Source: an uncultured Sphingobacteriaceae bacterium (lineage in GTDB: Bacteria > Bacteroidota > Bacteroidia > Sphingobacteriales > Sphingobacteriaceae). Taken from it: 64,000 nt of DNA. The translations under genes and the position numbers were made by a program. The notes beneath the pieces were generated by a model. It did not search any database, was not told where the DNA came from, and saw only the letters and a list, made by a program, of their open reading frames with translations. Positions 43,676-51,861 of the stretch are shown here, piece by piece; positions within the stretch are counted from its first letter, which is position 1; every line of letters begins with the position of its first letter. The DNA is taken from assembly GCA_946480915.1 (NCBI GenBank), contig CAMLLO010000002.1, positions 186,001 through 250,000 of the forward strand, in the 5' to 3' direction.

Positions 43676-44077
43676 ATGAAAATACGCACCTTTACTATTC
43701 TGGCTTTACTTTCGTCGATAATTATCGGAACATCAGCTACGATGCCGCAGCATCAGGATGATGAAAAACATGATTATAAAAACCTTAAGGTTCTTCCAAA
43801 AAACATCACTCATGAGGAAATTGAAAAGGTAATGAAGCATTATAACACAGCGTTGGGCGTTAAATGCAATTTTTGCCACGTAAGAAATGAAGAAACGCAA
43901 AAGATGGATTTTGCAAGCGATGCCAAAGAAGAGAAAATTACAGCCCGATCAATGATGAAAATGACCAATAAGCTGAACATCAAAAACTTTGGCGAAAAGA
44001 AAAGCCAATACAACCAGGCCGTTATGGAAGTAAGCTGCGTTACCTGTCATAGAGGGAAACATCATCCCGAGAACTAG
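43676..44077 (+). CDS. Periplasmic c-type cytochrome, reaction-centre cytochrome-like
   Basis: A 133-aa exported protein with a signal peptide (IRTFTILALLSSIIIGTSATMP) and two heme-binding motifs, CNFCH and CVTCH. The KVLPKNITHEEIEKVMKHYNTALGVKCNFCH segment matches the c-type cytochrome family related to photosynthetic reaction-centre subunits, frequent in non-photosynthetic Bacteroidota. Two hemes are expected. Electron partner unknown; no oxidase genes are adjacent. It stands between mnmD and mazG on the same strand with gaps of 50 and 28 bases. Confidence 0.85.
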   Translation: MKIRTFTILALLSSIIIGTSATMPQHQDDEKHDYKNLKVLPKNITHEEIEKVMKHYNTALGVKCNFCHVRNEETQKMDFASDAKEEKITARSMMKMTNKLNIKNFGEKKSQYNQAVMEVSCVTCHRGKHHPEN

Positions 44078-44105
44078 TTTTTATTCATTTCGTTCACCAT
44101 CTCTC

Positions 44106-44915
44106 ATGCCAGCAAATATTCCACCTCAAGCCGCAAATACAGCTCCAGCTGCATTTGAGCGCCTCCTTACAATTATGGACACTTTACGGGAGCAATGCCC
44201 ATGGGATAAAAAGCAAACCCTGGAAACGTTAAGACATCTGACTATTGAGGAAACTTATGAGTTATCTGACGCGATTCTCGAAGGCGACAAACAGGAAATA
44301 AAAAAAGAACTTGGTGATATCATGCTTCATCTTGTTTTTTATGCCAGAATTGGATCTGAAACCGGTGATTTTACCATTATTGATGTTCTAAACAGCATTT
44401 GCGAAAAACTTATTCACCGTCATCCTCATATTTATGGAGATGTTAGTGTAACTAGCGAAGAAGATGTTAAACAAAACTGGGAAAAACTTAAATTAAAAGA
44501 AGGAAATAAGTCTGTACTTGAAGGAGTTCCGTCTTCATTACCAGCCTTGATAAAGGCATCTCGCATTCAGGAAAAAGCCCGGGGTGTCGGTTTCGATTGG
44601 GAAGAGAAGAGTCAGGTTTGGGAAAAAGTGGAGGAAGAAATGAAAGAATTTAGAGATGAGTTTAACGCAGCCGACGAAACAGTGATAGACAGGGATAAAG
44701 CCGAAAATGAGTTTGGCGATCTTTTGTTCTCTCTGATAAACTATGCCCGCTTCATAGATATTAATCCTGAAGACGCCCTTGAAAAGACTAACAAAAAGTT
44801 TATTAAACGTTTTCAATACCTTGAAAGTAAGGCGGCGATCCTTAACAAAAGTTTAAAAGATATGACATTAGCTGAAATGGATATTTTTTGGAATGAAGCG
44901 AAAACACTGTCATAA
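44106..44915 (+). CDS. mazG: MazG nucleoside triphosphate pyrophosphohydrolase
   Basis: Hydrolyses (d)NTPs to NMP and pyrophosphate, a house-cleaning role that also affects stringent signalling. The tandem MazG domains are seen: CPWDKKQTLETLRHLTIEETYEL with EEL-type metal ligands (EETYELSDAI, KKELGDIMLH) in the first and EFRDEF plus ENEFGDLLFSLINYAR in the second. Length 269 aa is normal. It follows the cytochrome gene by 28 bases. Confidence 0.92.
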   Translation: MPANIPPQAANTAPAAFERLLTIMDTLREQCPWDKKQTLETLRHLTIEETYELSDAILEGDKQEIKKELGDIMLHLVFYARIGSETGDFTIIDVLNSICEKLIHRHPHIYGDVSVTSEEDVKQNWEKLKLKEGNKSVLEGVPSSLPALIKASRIQEKARGVGFDWEEKSQVWEKVEEEMKEFRDEFNAADETVIDRDKAENEFGDLLFSLINYARFIDINPEDALEKTNKKFIKRFQYLESKAAILNKSLKDMTLAEMDIFWNEAKTLS

Positions 44916-45020
44916 ATTTTCTTTGTACTTTTATCCATCTGAAACTTATTGAATATCGTACTTGACTGTAGCATTATTACCTATTGACCCGTATTGTATT
45001 AAGAGAATGGTAGCCGATTT

Positions 45021-45039
45021 TATGCTAAAGTTTAGCATA
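45021..45039. promoter_or_regulatory. Perfect 19-bp dyad upstream of ECF sigma gene
   Basis: TATGCTAAA (45021-45029), central G, TTTAGCATA (45031-45039) is an exact palindrome, ending 19 bases before the sigma factor ATG. Such a site in the leader or promoter is a candidate operator for a dimeric regulator; no known consensus is matched. Confidence 0.5.
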
Positions 45040-45058
45040 CTTTAAACAAACCGCTTTA

Positions 45059-45625
45059 ATGCAGAAAACAATCGGCATATCTGAATCTGATTTGATTAAA
45101 AAATGCAAATCAGGAGATCTCAAGCACCAGGAACTGTTGTATAAGCAGTTTTATGGCTTTGCTATGGGAGTCGGGATGCGATACCTTTCAAACAGAGACG
45201 ACGCCATGGAGGTAGTTAACGATTCGTTCATGAAAGTTTTTAAAGGAATTCAGTTCTTTAAAGAAAACCAGCCCTTTAAGGCATGGTTAAGACGGATTGT
45301 AGTCAATACCGCGATAGATTGCCGCCGAAGAAATTTAAAACATTCGGACCAACTAGATATTGAAGAAGCCGTATCCCTTGGGAAATCTGCAGAAGTTATC
45401 GATCATCTATCTGCCAAAGATATTTTAAAACTGCTCGATAAACTTCCGGAAACTCACCGGATGATTTTCAACCTTTACGAGATCGACGGTTACAACCATG
45501 ATGAAATCGGGAACATGCTGAACATTCCGGTAAGTTCTTCGAGGGTCTATTTGAGCCGTGCTAAAGAAAAACTTAGAAAACAGTTAACCCAGCAACAGGA
45601 AACAGATTATGAGCGATCAGTTTGA
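45059..45625 (+). CDS. ECF-type RNA polymerase sigma factor
   Basis: A 188-aa sigma-70 family ECF factor. Region 2 (about 20-90) has FMKVFKGIQFF and FKAWLRRIVVNTAIDCRRR; region 4 (about 125-180) has LPETHRMIFNLYEIDGYNHDEIGNML and VYLSRAKEKLRKQL. Overlaps the next gene by 17 bases, so the two are translationally linked; the partner protein's cytosolic N-terminus is a likely anti-sigma. The upstream dyad at 45021-45039 may control it. Confidence 0.92.
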   Translation: MQKTIGISESDLIKKCKSGDLKHQELLYKQFYGFAMGVGMRYLSNRDDAMEVVNDSFMKVFKGIQFFKENQPFKAWLRRIVVNTAIDCRRRNLKHSDQLDIEEAVSLGKSAEVIDHLSAKDILKLLDKLPETHRMIFNLYEIDGYNHDEIGNMLNIPVSSSRVYLSRAKEKLRKQLTQQQETDYERSV

Positions 45626-46976
45626 TAAGAAACTCGTGAATAAAATAAACGAGATCTTCGATAACTTCGAGGATGACTCTGCCAACGACGGCTGGACAGA
45701 ACTACGGAAACGTTTTCCTGAAAAAAAGTCAAAGCCCAAATTCCTTTGGTGGTTCAGCTCAGCTGCCGCCGCACTTCTGCTTTGTGGCGTATGGTTTTTC
45801 TCAAATCAACATATTGAAAACAATAGCGAAATAGCTAAAATTTCTGACAAGCTACCTCTTAAAAAATTAAAAGATACTGAGCCGATTTTAAATGCTGCAA
45901 TTTCTTCAGGCAAATCAATTGAGAATATTCCCGGGAAACAGGAATCTGGAAACGAGGCACAGGGACCATCTTTTAAAACAAAAAACCACAAAGACCATCA
46001 AGGTTCTAATCGCAAACAAGACACTTTACAGTCTTCTGACGAAGCTATCAAAAACCCTTCGAAAATAGCTTCTCAGGAAGATTTTGAGCATAATTTAACA
46101 CTTATAGCCTTGGTTCCTGATCCGGCACAGAAAACAGAAGAACATGCAAGCAAGCAATTACTTGCTTCCGACACTGCGGATTCAAAATCTCATATAGTTA
46201 TTGCCAGTAATACCAATAGCAATGAGACCTATCCTGCTGAAGTAATCTCAAGAGAAGAATTGTCCGGATTAGTTCAAGCTGATAAAGCTAAAGGCAAATC
46301 TAAAGCTGATAAAAAGTTGGTTATCGGATTTTTTGCAGGAACTTATTTTAATTATGCTGAAGGAAGCGAAACGAATATTAATACCGGAATTGGATTAACC
46401 TCAGATATCAAAATCTCCAGGAAAATAAAAATTTCAACAGGAGTATCCTTGGGTCAAAATACACTAAAATATAATCAGTTAATACCCAAAGAGGCAGCAT
46501 TAAGTTTCGCAACGTTACACAACTCTGCAGTGGCCATTGATCCTTCCCAAAAACAAACATTTGGCGCATCAAATACATCGAGTTATTCAATTAATTCATA
46601 CGACGCCAAGTTGTTAGGTTTTGACTTTCCGGTCAATGTAAAATACACACTACTCGAGAAAAAAAATACAGTTTACCTAAGCACTGGCCTTAGTTCGAAC
46701 CTTTTTATTAATGAAGCGTATACTTATCGTTTCGACTATCAAATGAATTCCAAAAACTCAACACAATTAGCTCAGCAAAGTACAAGCACTTTTGACAGCT
46801 TTGATTTTGCACGTGTATTAAATTTTTCTTTGGGGCTAGATCATCGCTTAAACAATCAAATTAAGGTTATATTTGAACCTTTTATTAAATACCCCTTATC
46901 GGGACTTGGCGCAAACGACTTGAAATTCGGAGCAGCTGGAATGAATTTAAAACTTAATTTTAATCGACTTAAATAA
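45609..46976 (+). CDS. Dual-membrane anti-sigma protein (Dma-like): cytosolic domain, TM helix, linker, outer-membrane barrel
   Basis: A 455-aa protein. Residues 1-43 are a short cytosolic acidic region with DGWTELRKRFPE; 44-65 is a Trp-rich membrane helix (FLWWFSSAAAALLLCGVWFF); 66-235 a long polar, low-complexity Lys/Ser/Glu/Asn linker; 236-455 an alternating strand-rich barrel region (LVIGFFAGTYFNYAEG; TGIGLTSDIKIS; VKYTLLEKKNTVYLSTGLSSNLF). This layout matches the Dma proteins described in Bacteroides thetaiotaomicron, which span both membranes and restrain a paired sigma factor. The sigma gene overlaps its start by 17 bases. Stimulus unknown. Confidence 0.75.
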   Translation: MSDQFDKKLVNKINEIFDNFEDDSANDGWTELRKRFPEKKSKPKFLWWFSSAAAALLLCGVWFFSNQHIENNSEIAKISDKLPLKKLKDTEPILNAAISSGKSIENIPGKQESGNEAQGPSFKTKNHKDHQGSNRKQDTLQSSDEAIKNPSKIASQEDFEHNLTLIALVPDPAQKTEEHASKQLLASDTADSKSHIVIASNTNSNETYPAEVISREELSGLVQADKAKGKSKADKKLVIGFFAGTYFNYAEGSETNINTGIGLTSDIKISRKIKISTGVSLGQNTLKYNQLIPKEAALSFATLHNSAVAIDPSQKQTFGASNTSSYSINSYDAKLLGFDFPVNVKYTLLEKKNTVYLSTGLSSNLFINEAYTYRFDYQMNSKNSTQLAQQSTSTFDSFDFARVLNFSLGLDHRLNNQIKVIFEPFIKYPLSGLGANDLKFGAAGMNLKLNFNRLK

Positions 46977-47006
46977 ACAGAATCTACCTCATCACCTATT
47001 TTTATT

Positions 47007-47456
47007 ATGAAATCAAAAGTTTTTTTACCCGCGGTTGTGGGCTACCTATGTCTTGCTGTTATGTCATGCGATAAAGAGTCTGTGCATATAGACAAAGAAA
47101 TCAGCTTTAATGAACCCTTTAAATCATCTTTAAATGAACAGGTGATGTTAAAGAACGAGCAATCTAAAATACTTGTTCAAGTGAAGAATATTAGCGATAA
47201 CCGTTGTCCAACTCATTTAACTTGTGCAAATCCCGGCGAAGCAACAGTCCGAATTGAAATTTCAAATATAAACAACGCAAAGGCTGAATCTCTGCTACAC
47301 ATTGGCGCTGTTAACGATGAAATGAAAAATTCTGATAGTGTGACGGTAAATTTAGATGGCCGTTTATATAATATTTATCTCACCGGGGTAAATCCGCATC
47401 CAATACAAGGAAGCACGGAAACTCAGAAGGCGGAAATTATTGTGAAATTAAAATAA
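47007..47456 (+). CDS. Small lipoprotein downstream of sigma/anti-sigma pair
   Basis: A 149-aa lipoprotein with lipobox LAVMSC (Cys 21) after the signal peptide. The mature part has an NRCPTHLTCANPGEATVRI segment with two cysteines about 7 residues apart, similar to a common Bacteroidota lipoprotein type with a DSRCP-like motif, and little else recognisable. It follows the Dma-like gene by 30 bases on the same strand, so it may be a target or accessory of the sigma factor. Function unknown. Confidence 0.6.
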   Translation: MKSKVFLPAVVGYLCLAVMSCDKESVHIDKEISFNEPFKSSLNEQVMLKNEQSKILVQVKNISDNRCPTHLTCANPGEATVRIEISNINNAKAESLLHIGAVNDEMKNSDSVTVNLDGRLYNIYLTGVNPHPIQGSTETQKAEIIVKLK

Positions 47457-47458
47457 GG

Positions 47459-48679
47459 TTATTTAAAGGCAATTGCTTTTACAGGACTTATTCTGGTTAC
47501 CAGCATAGATGGTATAATTAAAACCAGCAAACAAACAAGCAGAGTGCCAATATTAAGAAGTACGATATCAGTCAATTCTAATTGAACCGGCACGAAAGAC
47601 ATGTAATAAGATGCCTGATCTAACTTAAATAGATGGATATGGGCTTGCAAAAGACCCAGTCCTATGCCTAAGGTATTTCCGAGCAACAGGCCAAAGCCTA
47701 TAAGATAGGCGGCGTTGCTTAGAAATATCTTTTGGATACTCCAGTTAGAGCTGCCGAGAGCCTTTAATATTCCTATCATGTTTGTTCGTTCAAGTATGAT
47801 AATTAACAAGGCCGAAATCATGTTTATGACGGCAACAGCAAGCATTAGCACCAAAATGACTTGTGTATTTACATCCAGTAAAGACAGCCATTGAAAAATG
47901 GTAGCATACCATTCCGTGATGGAAAAAGACCGGAGTTTAAAATTGATCATATCAGAAACGGAATTCGTAGTTTGATCTAAGGTTTTAAAATCCTTAACAC
48001 GTATCTCATATCCCCCAACCTGTCCGTTTTCCCAATTATTGAGTCGTTTGATTATCGACAAGTCGCCTATCACATAGGTTTTATCAACTTCTTCAACACC
48101 CAGATTATAAATTCCAACGATTTTAAAAGGTCTCCTTCTCAGACTTTCCTGTATGAAATACATAAGAAAATCGTCACCGACTTTAAGATTTAATCTATTA
48201 GCGATGTGCTGTGAAATAAGTATTTGTTTTTTAGACGCTACACTATCGGAAAAATCAATAACCTTTCCCTCGACAAGAATCTTCTTGAAAAAGTCCCAAT
48301 GAAAAGATTTATCTACACCTTTAAAAACGACACCTTCAATTTCATTATCAGTGTTGATTATACCAGGCTTTATGGCGTATGGTTGTGCATATTGCACTTC
48401 AGAAAGCGATTCAATTTTTTTTAGCGTGTCGGCATTTAAAATGAAGGGGGAATTCTCGTAGGATGAGTTTAAATCATATTTTATTACAAGGATATCGCCC
48501 GAAAATCCTCTGATTTTTTCGCGGATCTCTGTTTTAAAGCCTTTAACCACGGCGACTGCCAAAATCATAACGCTAAGACTCAGCATGATACCAAGAATTG
48601 CAATGCGCACACTCAACTTAGAGAATGTACGTTTAGATTTAAAAGTGATTCTTTGCGCTATAAAAGCCGTTAGATTCAA
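47459..48679 (-). CDS. FtsX-like ABC permease (LolC/LolE-type)
   Basis: A 406-aa inner-membrane permease. The N-terminus (MNLTAFIAQRITFKSKRTFSKLSVRIAILGIMLSLSVMILAVAVVKGF) and four helices (one at about 20-45, three after residue 270) with a large periplasmic domain fit the LolC/E lipoprotein-releasing permeases. The C-terminal MIGILKALGSSNWSIQKIFL and RISPVKAIAFK are typical of FtsX-like proteins. No ATPase gene is next to it. TTG start at 48679, aligned with the family N-terminus. It converges with the lipoprotein gene, 2 bases apart. Confidence 0.82.
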   Translation of the reverse strand: MNLTAFIAQRITFKSKRTFSKLSVRIAILGIMLSLSVMILAVAVVKGFKTEIREKIRGFSGDILVIKYDLNSSYENSPFILNADTLKKIESLSEVQYAQPYAIKPGIINTDNEIEGVVFKGVDKSFHWDFFKKILVEGKVIDFSDSVASKKQILISQHIANRLNLKVGDDFLMYFIQESLRRRPFKIVGIYNLGVEEVDKTYVIGDLSIIKRLNNWENGQVGGYEIRVKDFKTLDQTTNSVSDMINFKLRSFSITEWYATIFQWLSLLDVNTQVILVLMLAVAVINMISALLIIILERTNMIGILKALGSSNWSIQKIFLSNAAYLIGFGLLLGNTLGIGLGLLQAHIHLFKLDQASYYMSFVPVQLELTDIVLLNIGTLLVCLLVLIIPSMLVTRISPVKAIAFK

Positions 48680-48757
48680 GCGATAACCGTTTTTTTGTAC
48701 TTTAGCAAAGATGCAAAAATTTCCATCGCTTGCTGATTGAACTAAATATTAATGTAA

Positions 48758-50032
48758 ATGAGGCCATATATCTTTACAATCTTCTTCGCTCTCTTGTTTG
48801 TATCGTCCTGCAGTTCAGGGGTCAGAATTCCGCCACCGCCAATTAAGACGAACATTCCTAATCCTTACAATGTTGATATTGACGCTGTTAACAAAGTAAA
48901 AAAAGCTAAGCTATTGACCGGGGCGGAACAAACCGCACTGTATTTGCCAATGCTTAAAGGAAAACGGATTGGTATGGTATTAAATCAAACCTCGATTATC
49001 GGCAATAAGCATAGCGTCGACAGCCTTAGAATGCTTGGAATAAACATCGTAAAAGTGTTCGGACCAGAGCACGGTTTTCGTGGTCAGGCTAGTGCAGGTG
49101 CCAAGATTGAAAATGGCATTGACCCAAAAACAGGCATACCTGTGGTTTCGCTGTATGGTTCGCATTATAAGCCAACAGCCGCAGATTTAAAAGGTATTGA
49201 TTTAATGATTTTCGACATTCAGGATGTTGGTGCGAGATTTTACACCTACATCTCAACCCTTCATTATTTGATGGAAGCTTGTGCGGAGAACGATCTGGAA
49301 TTGTTGATTTTAGACAGACCCAATCCAAATGCATTTTCTATCGACGGTCCGATTCTTGAGGAAAAGTTTAAATCCTTTATCGGGATGCATCCTGTACCGA
49401 TCACTCACGGAATGACGATAGGCGAATATGCCAAAATGATAAATGGCGAAGGCTGGCTTAAAAATGGGGTTCAATGCAAATTGAATATTATAAAAGTGGC
49501 AAACTATACTCATTCAACAGAATACACCTTGCCAGTAAAGCCATCGCCTAACTTAAACACACAACGATCCATATTGCTTTATCCTTCTTTATGTTTGTTC
49601 GAAGGAACAATTATTAGTCAGGGTCGGGGCACTTACTTCCCCTTTCAAGTATTGGGAAGCCCAAAACTGAAAGGGAAATATAAATTTAGCTTCACGCCTA
49701 TAAGTATCCCGGGGATGAGCGAAACTCCTTTGCATCAAAATGAAATGTGTTATGGATTGGATTTGAGAAAATATAATACAGCAAATTTTTTAAGATCTGG
49801 AAAAATCAATCTTCAGTGGCTGGTCGAAATTTACAAAGCTTATCCTGAGAAAGATAAGTTTTTCGACTATAAACAAAACAAACAGATAAATAACTTTGAT
49901 CGTTTAGCAGGGACAGAAAGCCTGAAAGAACAAATTATAGCCGGAAAAACTGAAGAAGAAATCCGGAGTTCTTGGGAACCTTCGTTATCTCGCTATAAAC
50001 TAATGCGAAAAAAATATTTACTATATCAATAA
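48758..50032 (+). CDS. NamZ-like exo-beta-N-acetylmuramidase (DUF1343) lipoprotein
   Basis: A 424-aa exported lipoprotein (lipobox LLFVSSCSS, Cys 18). The DUF1343 domain is recognised from GKRIGMVLNQTSIIGNKHSVDSL, FGPEHGFRGQASAGAKIE, DLMIFDIQDVGARFYTYISTLHYLMEA and LDRPNP, with a C-terminal PSLCLFEGTIISQGRGTYFPFQVLGSP region. NamZ cleaves terminal N-acetylmuramic acid from peptidoglycan fragments. It may serve cell-wall recycling; no other recycling genes are beside it. Separated from the divergent FtsX-like gene by 78 bases, then fmt 9 bases later. Confidence 0.85.
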   Translation: MRPYIFTIFFALLFVSSCSSGVRIPPPPIKTNIPNPYNVDIDAVNKVKKAKLLTGAEQTALYLPMLKGKRIGMVLNQTSIIGNKHSVDSLRMLGINIVKVFGPEHGFRGQASAGAKIENGIDPKTGIPVVSLYGSHYKPTAADLKGIDLMIFDIQDVGARFYTYISTLHYLMEACAENDLELLILDRPNPNAFSIDGPILEEKFKSFIGMHPVPITHGMTIGEYAKMINGEGWLKNGVQCKLNIIKVANYTHSTEYTLPVKPSPNLNTQRSILLYPSLCLFEGTIISQGRGTYFPFQVLGSPKLKGKYKFSFTPISIPGMSETPLHQNEMCYGLDLRKYNTANFLRSGKINLQWLVEIYKAYPEKDKFFDYKQNKQINNFDRLAGTESLKEQIIAGKTEEEIRSSWEPSLSRYKLMRKKYLLYQ

Positions 50033-50041
50033 GGAGTCATT

Positions 50042-50971
50042 ATGCGAATAATATTCATGGGAACTCCGGATTTTGCGGTCGCATCGTTAGATGCCCTCAT
50101 TAATGCCGGATTTGAAATAATTGGAGTAGTTACAGCACCTGATAAACCTGCTGGAAGAGGTCAGAAACTTCATGAGTCTGCGGTTAAACAGTACGCAGTG
50201 TCTAAAGGAATTGAGATATTGCAGCCTCTTAAATTAAAAGATTCCGAATTCCATAAACACCTCAAATCGCTGAATGCAGATTTGCAAATTGTTGTCGCTT
50301 TCAGAATGTTACCTGAAATCGTATGGGATATGCCTCCAATGGGGACTATTAACCTCCACGCCTCTCTCCTTCCCTACTACCGCGGAGCAGCGCCCATAAA
50401 CTGGGCAGTTATAAATGGAGAAAAGGAAACCGGAGTTACCACATTCTTACTTCAACACGAAATTGATACCGGAAACATTTTATTTTCTGAAAGAGTACCT
50501 ATTGGTGATGAAGAGACGGCTGGAGAACTGCATGATAAGTTAATGCACACCGGAGCAAAATTACTTGTCAAAACGGTAAGAGCTATTGAATCGGGAGACT
50601 TTACGCCTGTATCACAAGAAGAAATCCTTAAACCCGAAGAACTTAAAGATCAGTTACCTCATGCGCCTAAAATCTTCAAAGAAGATTGTTTAATAAACTG
50701 GAATCAGCCAGCTCAACAGGTTTTTAATCATATTCGCGGCTTGAGTCCTTACCCGACTGCCTTCACTACCTTCAAAGATAAAAAGTTAAAAATCTATTTT
50801 GCCGAACTATTGGACAAGGAACCGGGTATCCAGCCAGGTGGATTTTTGAGTGATGAAAAGACGTATTTAAAATTTGCTTGTCTGGACGGATTTATATGCG
50901 TGAAAGACATTCAACTGGAAGGGAAAAAACGGATGAATATCGAGGAATTTCTAAGAGGATTTAGATCTTAA
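50042..50971 (+). CDS. fmt: Methionyl-tRNA formyltransferase
   Basis: Formylates the initiator Met-tRNA for translation start. The formyltransferase core shows RIIFMGTPDFAVASLDAL, the catalytic NLHASLLPYYRGAAPINWAVINGEKETGVTT and ETAGELHDKL, and a C-terminal domain with IRGLSPYPTAFTT. Length 309 aa is normal. The gap to the NamZ-like gene is only 9 bases, which suggests co-transcription. def (peptide deformylase) is not adjacent. Confidence 0.96.
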   Translation: MRIIFMGTPDFAVASLDALINAGFEIIGVVTAPDKPAGRGQKLHESAVKQYAVSKGIEILQPLKLKDSEFHKHLKSLNADLQIVVAFRMLPEIVWDMPPMGTINLHASLLPYYRGAAPINWAVINGEKETGVTTFLLQHEIDTGNILFSERVPIGDEETAGELHDKLMHTGAKLLVKTVRAIESGDFTPVSQEEILKPEELKDQLPHAPKIFKEDCLINWNQPAQQVFNHIRGLSPYPTAFTTFKDKKLKIYFAELLDKEPGIQPGGFLSDEKTYLKFACLDGFICVKDIQLEGKKRMNIEEFLRGFRS

Positions 50972-50982
50972 TGCCCCGTTTT

Positions 50983-51822
50983 CTAAGTGATAGAGGCATT
51001 TAACCGATCGAGCAACTCTTTCGATACTTCGTTGAAGTATCGTTTGCTGTTAAAGCCCATAACCCATTGTATACCTCTGGAAGCATTCGTAAGAAATACT
51101 TCTTCTGCTTCATTTAAAATATCGGGATTTATTTGCGCTTCGATTACCTCCATTTTCATTTCTGCAGCAAGTTGCATAATAACGCTGCGCATTACACCCG
51201 CAATACACCCTTCCGTTAATGCGGGCGTATATATCTTATTTTTGAACACCACAAACACATTTGCACTCATTGCCTCGCACAAAAAACCACTGCTATTTAA
51301 AATAAAAACCTCGTCCAAAGAGTTCTCCTTACGGTAAATTCCAGCCATTACATACACTAAGGAATTACAGGTTTTATGGTTCGCCAGGATATTTATAGGC
51401 TTGGTAACCTCGTCAAAAACGTCAACGATCAATCCCTTGGCCTGATTGATATAAGAACTTTCATCCGACTTACTCATTTCAATTGCATAACCGAATTGAT
51501 TTCCGGCTGGACTGTATAAACCATCGGCGTCTCTATAAACGGTTAACCTTACGCGTGCATTTTGTCCATAATTATTTCTCTTGGCTAACTCTTCAACTTT
51601 ATGAATTAAAAAGCGGGCATCGAGCTTTGAATACCCATCGAGCTTCAGCGCACGCATCCCTCTTTGTAAACGTTCGGCATGAAGCTCTGCGAATCTGAGC
51701 TTCCCTTTTAAATAACGCATAGACTCGAACAGACCATCGCCATACCGAAAGGCGCGATTTGCAATAGTAAGAACCGGTTGCACAGCCGGAACGATCTCTC
51801 CGTTATAATTAATGAAATTCAT
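50983..51822 (-). CDS. Class IV aminotransferase, probably 4-amino-4-deoxychorismate lyase (PabC-like)
   Basis: A 279-aa PLP enzyme. The N-terminal RAFRYGDGLFESMR, a Lys in NHKTCNSLVYVMAG that should hold PLP, and EVFILNSSGFLCEAMSANVFVVF with TPALTEGCIAGVMRSVI are class IV signatures. The length and the LTEGCIAGVMR region favour PabC, but branched-chain and D-amino-acid aminotransferases share these features, so the substrate is not certain. It would cooperate with the pabB gene at 62 kb to make folate precursor. Convergent with fmt, 11 bases apart. Confidence 0.75.
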   Translation of the reverse strand: MNFINYNGEIVPAVQPVLTIANRAFRYGDGLFESMRYLKGKLRFAELHAERLQRGMRALKLDGYSKLDARFLIHKVEELAKRNNYGQNARVRLTVYRDADGLYSPAGNQFGYAIEMSKSDESSYINQAKGLIVDVFDEVTKPINILANHKTCNSLVYVMAGIYRKENSLDEVFILNSSGFLCEAMSANVFVVFKNKIYTPALTEGCIAGVMRSVIMQLAAEMKMEVIEAQINPDILNEAEEVFLTNASRGIQWVMGFNSKRYFNEVSKELLDRLNASIT

Positions 51823-51861
51823 AAACTTGATAAAATACTCTCAGGTACAACCCAAAATTGT

